Shown here: one piece after another, positions 21,418-27,801 of the stretch
Layout of the letters: each line of letters opens with the position of its first letter
Position numbering within the stretch: the first letter of the stretch is position 1
NCBI GenBank assembly: GCA_021155885.1
Contig: JAJNBB010000009.1
Span: 1 to 48,052, forward strand
DNA from: Fibrobacteria bacterium
GTDB taxonomy: Bacteria > Fibrobacterota > Fibrobacteria > UBA11236
DNA length: 48,052 nt
Direction of reading: 5' to 3'
The notes under the pieces: model-generated
Databases searched by the model: none
Told to the model about the DNA's origin: nothing
The model's input: the letters and a program-made list of their open reading frames with translations, nothing else
Position numbers and translations under genes: made by a program

Positions 21418-22221
21418 ATGCCCCTCTTCTCCCCCTCCGAAATGACCCGCTACGAGCGCCACTTCAGCCTGAACGAAGTGGGCTTCAAGGGGCAGCTCAA
21501 GCTGCGCGAGGCGAGGGTATTGGTGGTGGGCGCGGGCGGCCTGGGCTCCCCCGCGCTGCTCTATCTGGCCGCCGCGGGCGTGGGGCGGATCGGCGTGGCC
21601 GACGGCGACACGGTGGACCTCACCAACCTCCAGCGGCAGATCGTCCACTTCACCGAGGACATCGGCAAACGGAAGACCCATTCCGCCGCCGAGAAGATCC
21701 GCGCGATCAATCCGGAAATCGAGGTGGTCGAGCATCGCCAGTTCCTGGAAGCCTCCAACATCGCGGGCGTGGTCGCCGGCTACGACTTCATCGTGGAGGG
21801 CTGCGACAACTTCGCCACCAAGTTCCTCGTGAACGACGCCTGCGTGCTGCTGAAGAAGCCCTTCTCCCACGGGGGCATGCTCCGCTTTGAGGGCCAGACG
21901 TTCACCTACGTCCCCGGCCGCAGCCGGTGCTATCGCTGCCTCTTCCGCGAACCTCCCCCGCCCGGCAGCGTGCCCAACTGCGCCGACGCGGGCATCCTGG
22001 GCATGCTTCCGGGCGTCCTGGGTTCGATCCAGGCCACCGAGGCCGTCAAGTATATCCTGGGCCTGGGCGACCTGCTGACCGATCGCCTGCTGATCTTCGA
22101 CGCGCTGGCGATGAGGTTCCGCGAGATCCGCGGCGGCCGCGACGCGGACTGCCCCGTGTGCGGGGACCACCCGACGATCACGGAACTGCGCGACGAAGCC
22201 GGCGGGCGCTGCGAGAGCTAG
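21418..22221 (+). CDS. E1-like adenylyltransferase, MoeB/ThiF/HesA family
   Basis: The 267-residue enzyme adenylates the C-terminal glycine of a ubiquitin-like sulfur carrier. Motifs are RYERHFSLNEVGFKGQLKL, the nucleotide loop VLVVGAGGLGSPALLYLAAAGVG, VDLTNLQRQIVH and DFIVEGCDNFATKFLVNDAC. Two zinc Cys pairs, CYRC and CPVC, flank NCADAGILGMLPGVLGSIQATEAVK. No rhodanese domain is attached. The position after cysH-cysK suggests delivery of sulfur to a ThiS/MoaD/CysO-type carrier, but none is encoded here, so thiamin, molybdopterin or cysteine roles cannot be separated. Its last four bases overlap the convergent lipoprotein gene. Confidence 0.92.
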   Translation: MPLFSPSEMTRYERHFSLNEVGFKGQLKLREARVLVVGAGGLGSPALLYLAAAGVGRIGVADGDTVDLTNLQRQIVHFTEDIGKRKTHSAAEKIRAINPEIEVVEHRQFLEASNIAGVVAGYDFIVEGCDNFATKFLVNDACVLLKKPFSHGGMLRFEGQTFTYVPGRSRCYRCLFREPPPPGSVPNCADAGILGMLPGVLGSIQATEAVKYILGLGDLLTDRLLIFDALAMRFREIRGGRDADCPVCGDHPTITELRDEAGGRCES

Positions 22222-22910
22222 ATGCTCCAGCCGGTACAGGTTCGGGCATGATGAATCTGGAAGAGCGTATCTCCGCGGAAGTACAAGGTCATGCCTTCCG
22301 CGCATCCTTGCGGAGCACTGAGACTGAGGTGCCACCCGGCCGCCATCGTGACGGGCTCCACCGGATTCCTTCCCGGTATCTCTCCCCCCACCCAGGTCCA
22401 GGGACCGAAGGCGCTGTCGACCAGGCAGGGGTCATAGTCCTTCTCGAAGTTTTTCTCGTCCAGGTCGATGTCGAGGCTGTCCCCCAAGGAGTCGCGCGCC
22501 ACGCGCTTCACGAGCGAGAGCACGGAATCCCAGCCCATGCCCGTGACCAGGTCCGCGGGCCGGCCGATCCCCCACACGTTCGCATGCCGCAGCGTGTCAT
22601 GCTCGAACCAGAGCGAAAGGCCCCGGTCCGTGGAGTCCGGTCCCAGGCTTCTCCGAACGACCCATTGATTCCATAAACCATAAGAGTCCCCGGCCGTCGC
22701 GATCCGGGTGCCGTCGGGATCGAAACCGCCGCAGCTTACCGTGCGATAGCCGTTTCGTTCCGGCCGCAGGCGGAAGACCTCATAGGCCTGGGGACCGGTG
22801 GAACCGATCGTGAAGCCCTGATAGCTTCCCTCGGCGACGCGCTTCTCGAAACCTTCGGGGCCGCAAGCCGCGAACCAGAGCGCCGCAGCCCCAATGAGAA
22901 ACGCGCGCAT
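22218..22910 (-). CDS. Predicted lipoprotein of unknown function
   Basis: The 230-residue protein has a short signal peptide, MRAFLIGAAALWFAAC, with lipidation Cys at about residue 16 (lipobox FAAC). The mature part has several Cys (SCGGF, DPCLVD, QGCAEG, ARTCTG) that may form disulfides. It also has Trp-rich motifs (SYGLWNQWVVRRS, FGPWTWVGGEIPGR) and an acidic stretch (DSLDIDLDEKNFEKDYD). I recognise no domain. It is the last gene of a minus-strand run of exported proteins, only 3 bases after the previous stop codon, and overlaps the end of the MoeB/ThiF gene by 4 bases. Codon use is like its neighbours. Confidence 0.75.
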   Translation of the reverse strand: MRAFLIGAAALWFAACGPEGFEKRVAEGSYQGFTIGSTGPQAYEVFRLRPERNGYRTVSCGGFDPDGTRIATAGDSYGLWNQWVVRRSLGPDSTDRGLSLWFEHDTLRHANVWGIGRPADLVTGMGWDSVLSLVKRVARDSLGDSLDIDLDEKNFEKDYDPCLVDSAFGPWTWVGGEIPGRNPVEPVTMAAGWHLSLSAPQGCAEGMTLYFRGDTLFQIHHARTCTGWSI

Positions 22911-22913
22911 TCG

Positions 22914-23696
22914 TCAGCGCGGTACGCGCAGCCCCGGCTCGAAGCGCCCCGGGACCCTATCCAGCCTGATCCCCAGCGGGTTGTAGAGGTCGCCCGATTG
23001 GCCGCGCGCATACCCTTTGCGGTAGGGCCCGCGCAGCGACGCGGGCGGGTTCGGGTCCACCAGGTCGTTCGCGTTGGTGTTGACCACCACCCGCAACGTG
23101 ATCGTGTTCAGGGTCTTGGGTTGATACTGCGGCGGCGGCGGGCCCGGCAAGGTATGAGTATACCCCACGATCTTCAGCTTGGCGTAGACGGATCCGCTTT
23201 GGACGAACACCACCTGAGAAAAAGCCGAATCAGCGCTGTAGGTGTCGGTCATGCACTGGACGTCACCCGGGCGGGCGAAAATATAGCCCGGGGCCTTGCC
23301 CGGGGGGACCGGGGGACCGCCCGGGCCGCTCATGCGGGGAACCGAGTCCAGATTGATCATGGAACTCAGCATGGGGTAAGCGGCATAGGTCATCCAGTTC
23401 GTATCGATTGCCGGACGTCGCCGCGCGGATCCTCCGGCGCCCAGGTGAAACATAAGGCCCAACTCGTGGCTGTTGCTGCACACCGTCAATCCATTGTAGG
23501 CCACGTACGTCCGGACGACGAAAGCCGTCCCCACGCGGATGGAATCCGGCGAGATCGATGCCCCGTTATTCAAGGTGATCACCACGGACTGGGCCAGCTT
23601 CCCGCTTGTATAAGGAATCTGGAACTCGTCGGCATGGGAAAGGGTAGCCAGAACCGCAAGCCCCAGGGTCCCTATTGAAAAAGGCATGGTTTTCAT
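22914..23696 (-). CDS. Exported protein, paralogue of the next gene, C-terminal GRFEPGLR motif
   Basis: The 260-residue protein has a Sec signal peptide (MKTMPFSIGTLGLAVLATLSHA) and begins maturely with DEFQIPYTSGKLAQSVVITL. It shares with the adjacent 23741-24496 protein the N-terminal QIP-T plus PDS/T pattern and a conserved C-terminus: DLYNPLGIRL, a short variable part, then GRFEPGLR and a basic end (VPR). A Pro-rich loop (GPGGPPVPPGKAPG) lies in the middle. The start is supported by AAGGAGGG at 8 bases. The shared tail may be a sorting or anchoring signal, but no known secretion tag is matched. Function unknown; membership in an exported paralogous family is well supported by the pair. 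Confidence 0.8.
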   Translation of the reverse strand: MKTMPFSIGTLGLAVLATLSHADEFQIPYTSGKLAQSVVITLNNGASISPDSIRVGTAFVVRTYVAYNGLTVCSNSHELGLMFHLGAGGSARRRPAIDTNWMTYAAYPMLSSMINLDSVPRMSGPGGPPVPPGKAPGYIFARPGDVQCMTDTYSADSAFSQVVFVQSGSVYAKLKIVGYTHTLPGPPPPQYQPKTLNTITLRVVVNTNANDLVDPNPPASLRGPYRKGYARGQSGDLYNPLGIRLDRVPGRFEPGLRVPR

Positions 23697-23740
23697 GGAA
23701 TAGCCCTCCTTCCTCCTTTAATGTAGGAGCGATGGCGCGC

Positions 23741-24496
23741 TTAGCGCTTCATTCGCAATCCCGGCTCGAAGCGCCCCTTCGCTTGCGCGCCTTCGCGGCT
23801 CAAGCGTATCCCCAGCGGGTTGTAGAGGTCGCGCTCCGCACGCGGGCCGGGTCCGAGCCGCGCCGGGCGCAAGGCCACGGGACCGCCGGACATGTCGGTG
23901 GAGTTGACGGTCACGACGTAATACAGGGTAATGCTTTCCAGAACTTGATAGCGCGGGTAGACCCCGTAGACCGTTTCTCGCGTGCCCTGAAAGGAAAGCT
24001 TGGCCCGATAGCCCACTCCGGATCCGAAGCTCAGGAAGACGACGCGATTCCATTTCGGGGCCATGAAATATTCCGCCCCCATGCACGTGGAGGTCGATCC
24101 GGACTGATACAGCGCAAACCCCTGCGCCACCCTCTCCGTTCCGGTGTTCGCTTCCCAGGTCTTGATGGAGTCGATCGACACCAGGCTGGAAGCCTCGGGA
24201 AAGACGTTCAGATGGTTCCAGTCGGTGGCCGTATCCGGCGTCTGCTTCGCGATGCCGAAAGGAGCCCGGATGTGTACCACGGTCGTGGGTTTCGCCCCGC
24301 ATACGGCGGGCAGGGTTCCGCCGTTATAGAGACTCACGGCCAGTGACCCGATGTTCACGGTATCCGGACTGGGCGCACCGTTGGCGGAAATCACCGCGGA
24401 CCCCGTCGTCCGGTTTCCGGTAAGAGGAATCTGCAGGACGGTCGCCGGCGCCTCCAGAACGAGGCCGGCAAGCGAAAGCGCTATGAGCTTTTTCAT
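23741..24496 (-). CDS. Exported protein, paralogue of the previous gene
   Basis: The 251-residue protein has the signal peptide MKKLIALSLAGLVLEAPAT followed by VLQIPLTGNRTTGSAVIS. The C-terminus DLYNPLGIRLSREGAQAKGRFEPGLRMKR repeats the family tail of the gene downstream. Conserved middle features include two lone Cys (AVCGA, TSTCMG), which in the paralogue are also two (TVCSN, VQCMT) at similar places, suggesting one disulfide. The frame has an upstream alternative start, but the ATG at 24496 is preceded by GGGAGGG at 4 bases and begins the signal peptide. The two genes are 44 bases apart and probably one transcript. Confidence 0.8.
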   Translation of the reverse strand: MKKLIALSLAGLVLEAPATVLQIPLTGNRTTGSAVISANGAPSPDTVNIGSLAVSLYNGGTLPAVCGAKPTTVVHIRAPFGIAKQTPDTATDWNHLNVFPEASSLVSIDSIKTWEANTGTERVAQGFALYQSGSTSTCMGAEYFMAPKWNRVVFLSFGSGVGYRAKLSFQGTRETVYGVYPRYQVLESITLYYVVTVNSTDMSGGPVALRPARLGPGPRAERDLYNPLGIRLSREGAQAKGRFEPGLRMKR

Positions 24497-24558
24497 GGTT
24501 CCCTCCCATCCCCAATCTACGCCCAAAATCCCCGGCTGGGCATCCCTCCGCTAAAAAC

Positions 24559-24577
24559 CGTTCTTCCCGGGAGAACG
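24559..24577. promoter_or_regulatory. Near-perfect palindrome upstream of the exported-protein pair
   Basis: CGTTCTTCCCGGGAGAACG is a 19-base near-palindrome 63 bases upstream of the ATG at 24496 (minus strand). It may be an operator or transcript hairpin; no regulator is identified. Confidence 0.35.
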
Positions 24578-24591
24578 CCCGATTCAAAAAT

Positions 24592-24623
24592 AAAGGCCCT
24601 CTCCTCGGGGGAGAAGGCCTTTC
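24592..24623 (-). terminator. Intrinsic terminator of the small-gene pair
   Basis: AAAGGCC and AGGCCTTT pair around CTCTCC-TCGG-GGGAGA. On the minus strand the stem is followed by TTTATTTTTG. It closes the transcript from 25113 to 24679. Confidence 0.82.
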
Positions 24624-24678
24624 CCGAACCCGGCCGTCCCGCATGTGCATGCGCCTCGGACCGGATTACGACAACCGG

Positions 24679-24888
24679 CTAAAGGGAGGACTGCCGGGCC
24701 ATCCAGCGCTGCAGGTTTTCGGAAGCGAGACCCGGCTTGCCCGTCAGAAGCTCGAGGGCCGCCGCCGCGTGCAGGTGCTGGCCGAAGTCCTCGTCGCGCG
24801 TAAGGGTCGAGAGTTGATGCAGGTGCGCGCGGGCGCGGCGCAGGTGTTCCATCCAGGCGTTGGCTTGATCGGTTTTATGAACAACCAT
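24679..24888 (-). CDS. Small helical protein of unknown function (69 aa)
   Basis: The ATG is preceded by a very strong Shine-Dalgarno (AAGGAGGAACCC), and a clear terminator follows downstream, so this is likely a real small gene. The protein is predicted to be helical and His/Ala/Leu-rich: WMEHLRRARAHLHQLSTL, HLHAAAALELLTG and SENLQRWMARQSSL. It has no membrane segment or signal peptide. I do not recognise the family. It lies 54 bases downstream of another small gene with which it probably forms an operon. Confidence 0.65.
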   Translation of the reverse strand: MVVHKTDQANAWMEHLRRARAHLHQLSTLTRDEDFGQHLHAAAALELLTGKPGLASENLQRWMARQSSL

Positions 24889-24942
24889 GGGTTCCTCCTT
24901 GTGGATGCGTAAGCGTTGTATTGGGAAGCTAGGGTGATGAGA

Positions 24943-25113
24943 TTAATGAGCCAGGAATTTGCGGTGCGGGGTATGCCCGGAGTGAAGCCGTCTCGAGCCG
25001 GCCGAAACTTCCGGATAGAAGAAGAACGAGCGCACCATGCGAACGAGAGGGTTGTCCGTGTTGTGGGCGAGCAAGGCATCCAGACCGGTTAAGGCGTCGA
25101 TTCGCGTTTTCAT
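24943..25113 (-). CDS. Small basic protein of unknown function (56 aa)
   Basis: The 57-codon frame begins MKTRIDALTGLDALLAHNTD, continues NPLVRMVRSFFFYPEVSAGS and ends RRLHSGHTPHRKFLAH. AAGGGGG lies 6 bases before the ATG. It is followed after 54 bases by the 69-residue small gene and then a terminator. The C-terminal half is basic and His-rich. No known domain is recognised. The strong ribosome-binding site and the operon arrangement support expression. Confidence 0.55.
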   Translation of the reverse strand: MKTRIDALTGLDALLAHNTDNPLVRMVRSFFFYPEVSAGSRRLHSGHTPHRKFLAH

Positions 25114-25274
25114 GAGAGACCCCCTTTCGGCCCGGCTTGCGCGCCGGCCTTCTCTTCTATGTAGCGGGGAATCCGCCGCGGCGGACGAGGATTTTCAGGA
25201 AAAGTGTATCGCTGGCTAACCCGGAAATCACGGCGTCTTACGCCGTGTTACCCATCGTAACCGCGCGTCGTTTT
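25114..25274. other. 161-base spacer
   Basis: This is the upstream region of the two-gene small operon and the end of the TauE gene. A short GC inverted repeat (GCCCGGCTTGCGCGCCGGC) lies near 25130. No clear promoter is recognised. Confidence 0.3.
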
Positions 25275-26003
25275 TTACCGGAAAGCGAGGTCGAGGCCGG
25301 CGATCACGAGCAGCACATAGACCACGTACACGAAATACTTCTGCGGGATGGCGCGGTTCAGCAGCCAGCCCACGAAGATCCCCAGGGGCACCATCGGCGC
25401 GAGCCGGGCGGCGGTCTTGAGGATTTCGAGGTCGACCAATCCCGTGGCCACGAACACGGGCAGCTTGAGCAGGTTGGTGACCAGGAAGAACAGCGCGCTC
25501 GTCGCCACGAAGGTACGCTTGTCGAGCTTCTGGGCGATCAGGAACAGGGCCATGATGGGGCCCGCGGCATGCGCCACCGTCGAGCAGAAGCCCGCGAACA
25601 TCCCGACGAGCGCACCCTGCCACCACGAAGGGTTGTACGTCTTCGCGGGATACCAGACGTCGCGAATGAGCAGGAGCCCGGTCAGGAAGAGCGCCAGGAT
25701 GCCGAGCGAACGCCGCAGCAGCACGTCGGACACGACGTTGACGAAGAGCATGCCGAGCCCGATGCCGGGGACGCAACCGATCAGCGGCCACCGCACGCGG
25801 GAAAAGTCCCACTTCTTCCAGAACGCCCCGATGGCCAGGAAGTCGGCGAGCACGAGCAGGGGCATCACCAGGCCGATGGCCGTGCGGGCGGGAACCGCGT
25901 AGGCGATGAGCGGCGCCTGCAGGAGGGAAATGCCGGAGGCGAATCCGGCCTTGCCGAAGCCGACGATGAAAGCGCCGAGGTAGGGGAAAATTTCGGTGGG
26001 CAT
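25275..26003 (-). CDS. TauE/SafE family permease
   Basis: The 242-residue membrane protein with about eight hydrophobic segments is typical of TauE/SafE, linked in some bacteria to sulfite, sulfoacetate or other anion export. The N-terminal GAFIVGFGKAGFASGISLLQAPLIAY and the internal repeat GMFAGFCSTVAHAAGPIMALFLIAQKLDKRTFVATSALFFLVTNLLKLP are diagnostic. The substrate is unknown; the sulfur operon 3 kb away makes a sulfur anion possible but the genes are not adjacent. The ATG at 26003 was preferred to an in-frame TTG three codons upstream. TACCTT lies 8 bases before the ATG. Confidence 0.9.
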   Translation of the reverse strand: MPTEIFPYLGAFIVGFGKAGFASGISLLQAPLIAYAVPARTAIGLVMPLLVLADFLAIGAFWKKWDFSRVRWPLIGCVPGIGLGMLFVNVVSDVLLRRSLGILALFLTGLLLIRDVWYPAKTYNPSWWQGALVGMFAGFCSTVAHAAGPIMALFLIAQKLDKRTFVATSALFFLVTNLLKLPVFVATGLVDLEILKTAARLAPMVPLGIFVGWLLNRAIPQKYFVYVVYVLLVIAGLDLAFR

Positions 26004-26036
26004 GGAGGCCAAAGGTAACCGGAACGGAGGCCTTTT

Positions 26037-26633
26037 TTAAACCCGCGCCACGATGCGGCGGCGGATCTCCTCGGCCGCGGAGGCCCCGGCGAGGAGGGCG
26101 ATGAGGGCCAGGGAGAACTCCTCCGAGGTTCCGGCGCCGCGCGAGGTCACGATGCGGCCGTCGAGGGCCACCCGGTCCTCGACGTACCGGCCGGCGCCGG
26201 CCCGCAGCGTTTCGGCTTCGCCGGGAAAGGAGGTCAACCGCAGGCCGTCGGCGAGGCCGGCGTCGAGCAAGAGCAGGGGGGCGGCGCAAATCGCCGCGAT
26301 CCATTTGCCCTCGGCGTGAAAGCGGCGCAGGAGCCCGGTCACCGCCTCGCGCCGCGCCGGGTCGGCGCGCAGCGCCGCGACGCCGGGACCGCCGGGCAGC
26401 ACGAGCATGTCGAAGTCCCGCGCGGGATCCCGGAGTTCCGCCAGGGAGACGTCCGCGCGCACCACCAGGCCCCGCCCGCCTTCCACCAGCGGATCCTCTT
26501 CGAGGGAGGCCAGCACGACCTCCACGCCGGCGCGACGCAGCAAATCCGCGGGCGTGACCGCCTCGATTTCCTCGAAGCCGGGATGCAGAAGCATCAGGGC
26601 TCTTTTTTTAGGCACTTTTTCGAATTCCGGCAT
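26037..26633 (-). CDS. DJ-1/PfpI family protein (YajL-like)
   Basis: The 198-residue protein has the DJ-1 subfamily form: KRALMLLHPGFEEIEAVTPADLLRRAGVEVVLAS, with the conserved Glu (GFEEIE). The LVLPGGPGVAAL loop and nucleophile Cys in IAAICAAPLLLL follow. Relatives act in oxidative stress and carbonyl (glyoxal) defence or as chaperones. The ATG is 7 bases after TAAATT, which is shared on the opposite strand with the divergent hslO gene (a redox chaperone). The shared 21-base intergenic region suggests common control under oxidative stress; this is inference. Confidence 0.92.
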   Translation of the reverse strand: MPEFEKVPKKRALMLLHPGFEEIEAVTPADLLRRAGVEVVLASLEEDPLVEGGRGLVVRADVSLAELRDPARDFDMLVLPGGPGVAALRADPARREAVTGLLRRFHAEGKWIAAICAAPLLLLDAGLADGLRLTSFPGEAETLRAGAGRYVEDRVALDGRIVTSRGAGTSEEFSLALIALLAGASAAEEIRRRIVARV

Positions 26634-26654
26634 GGAGCTAAATTTACACCCTAC
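26634..26654. promoter_or_regulatory. 21-base divergent promoter region of the DJ-1 gene and hslO
   Basis: The complete spacer contains overlapping -10-like hexamers on both strands: TAAATT for the DJ-1 gene (7 bases from its ATG) and TAAATT for hslO (10 bases from its ATG). It leaves no room for leaders with Shine-Dalgarno, so both transcripts are probably leaderless or nearly so, and -35 regions must lie inside the opposite coding sequence. Confidence 0.4.
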
Positions 26655-27614
26655 ATGACCTTTCTATCCCAAGACCGCATCGTGCGCGCCACCAGCGACG
26701 CCGCCAAGCTGCGCTTGGTGCTGGTGGACGCCACCCGCGCCGCGCAATCCATCTCCGCCAAGCACGAGGCGCGCGGCTACGCGGCCCAACTCCTGGGGGA
26801 ATCGATCGCCTCCGCCCTGCTGCTGGCCTCGGACCTCAAGGGCCAGGGCACGGTGCAACTGCGTTTCTCCCTCTCGGGAGACATCAGCCGGGTCAACGCC
26901 GACGCCACGCCCTTCGGCCTCGTGCGCGCCATGATCCCGCGCGATGAAATCCTGGGCACGGGCAGCTTCGAGCCGATGCTGATGCCCCAGACCCTGCGGG
27001 TGATCAAGTTGGACCGCCACGGCAACCGCCTTTCCGAAGGCGTGGTCGAGATGGTCTCCGCGGACGTTTCCGAGAGCATGACGCACTACCTCCGGCAAAG
27101 CGAGCAGGGAACCTACGCGCTGCGCGTGATGGCCCGGTACGACGAGGCCGAATCGCGCCTGCGCTTCGCGGGGGGCGTGCTGGTCGAGGCTTTTCCCGGA
27201 TTCGTCCCCGCCGACTGGAGCCGCGTCGAGAAGTTTTTGGCCTCCCTCGATCTTGGCGGCTATGTGCGCGCCGACGGGCAGGGCTTGCGGCTGGGCGCCT
27301 TGCAGGAGCGCTTCCAGGCGGAGTTCCCCCTGCAAGTGCACAAGGAATTCGAGATCGAGCCCTTCTGCCCCTGCAGCGAGGAAAGCGTCCTGCGCGCCCT
27401 CTCCAGCCTGGGCCGCGAAGGCCTCGAGTCGCTCTTTCTCGAAAACCGCGAGGCGGAAATGTTCTGCGAATTCTGCCGCAAGCGCTACACCGTCAGCGTT
27501 CCGCAAATCCTCGGGCTTTTGAACGAGGCCGAGGAGAAGGAAATCCTGGGCAAGGAGGCGGAACTGCCGGGAGAACCGGGCGAGGATGCCGGGGAGCCGG
27601 GGGAAGAGAAATAG
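26655..27614 (+). CDS. hslO: Redox-regulated chaperone Hsp33
   Basis: The 319-residue holdase is activated by oxidation. The N-terminal domain has RIVRATSDAAKLRLVLVDAT, ARGYAAQLLGESIASALLLAS and VQLRFSLSGDISRVNADA. The zinc redox switch is FCPCSEESV...AEMFCEFCRKRY (CxC then CxxC, about 30 residues apart). The C-terminus has an acidic Gly/Pro/Glu tail (GEPGEDAGEPGEEK) beyond the family core. The ATG was chosen at the conserved start; the frame is open far upstream but overlaps the divergent DJ-1 family gene. A GACAGCG heptad-repeat locus starts at its stop codon. Confidence 0.95.
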   Translation: MTFLSQDRIVRATSDAAKLRLVLVDATRAAQSISAKHEARGYAAQLLGESIASALLLASDLKGQGTVQLRFSLSGDISRVNADATPFGLVRAMIPRDEILGTGSFEPMLMPQTLRVIKLDRHGNRLSEGVVEMVSADVSESMTHYLRQSEQGTYALRVMARYDEAESRLRFAGGVLVEAFPGFVPADWSRVEKFLASLDLGGYVRADGQGLRLGALQERFQAEFPLQVHKEFEIEPFCPCSEESVLRALSSLGREGLESLFLENREAEMFCEFCRKRYTVSVPQILGLLNEAEEKEILGKEAELPGEPGEDAGEPGEEK

Positions 27615-27785
27615 CGGACAGCTGACAGCGGACAGCAGACAGCCAAGGCCTGATGGGCGCGCAGGTCGAGGCCGGGGGAATTCCCACGCGCTTCCCGGGG
27701 TCCGTCCTGGCCCGCGCCCGTTCAGGACGTCTCATTCAAAATCGCGGACCCTTCGGCTGTTCGCTGTCCGCTAACCGCTATTAGC
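27613..27785. repeat. Inverted heptad-repeat pair, unit GACAGCG, long spacer
   Basis: The left arm (27613-27644) reads AGCGGAC AGCTGAC and AGCGGAC AGCAGAC AGCC. The right arm (27755-27785) is the complement of AGCGGTT AGCGGAC AGCGAAC AGCC. The spacer is 110 bases, the longest in this window, GC-rich and without a reading frame. The left arm begins at the hslO stop codon; the right arm ends about 16 bases before the dnaX ATG. Confidence 0.9.
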
Positions 27786-27801
27786 TATCTTCCCCCTTCT
27801 C

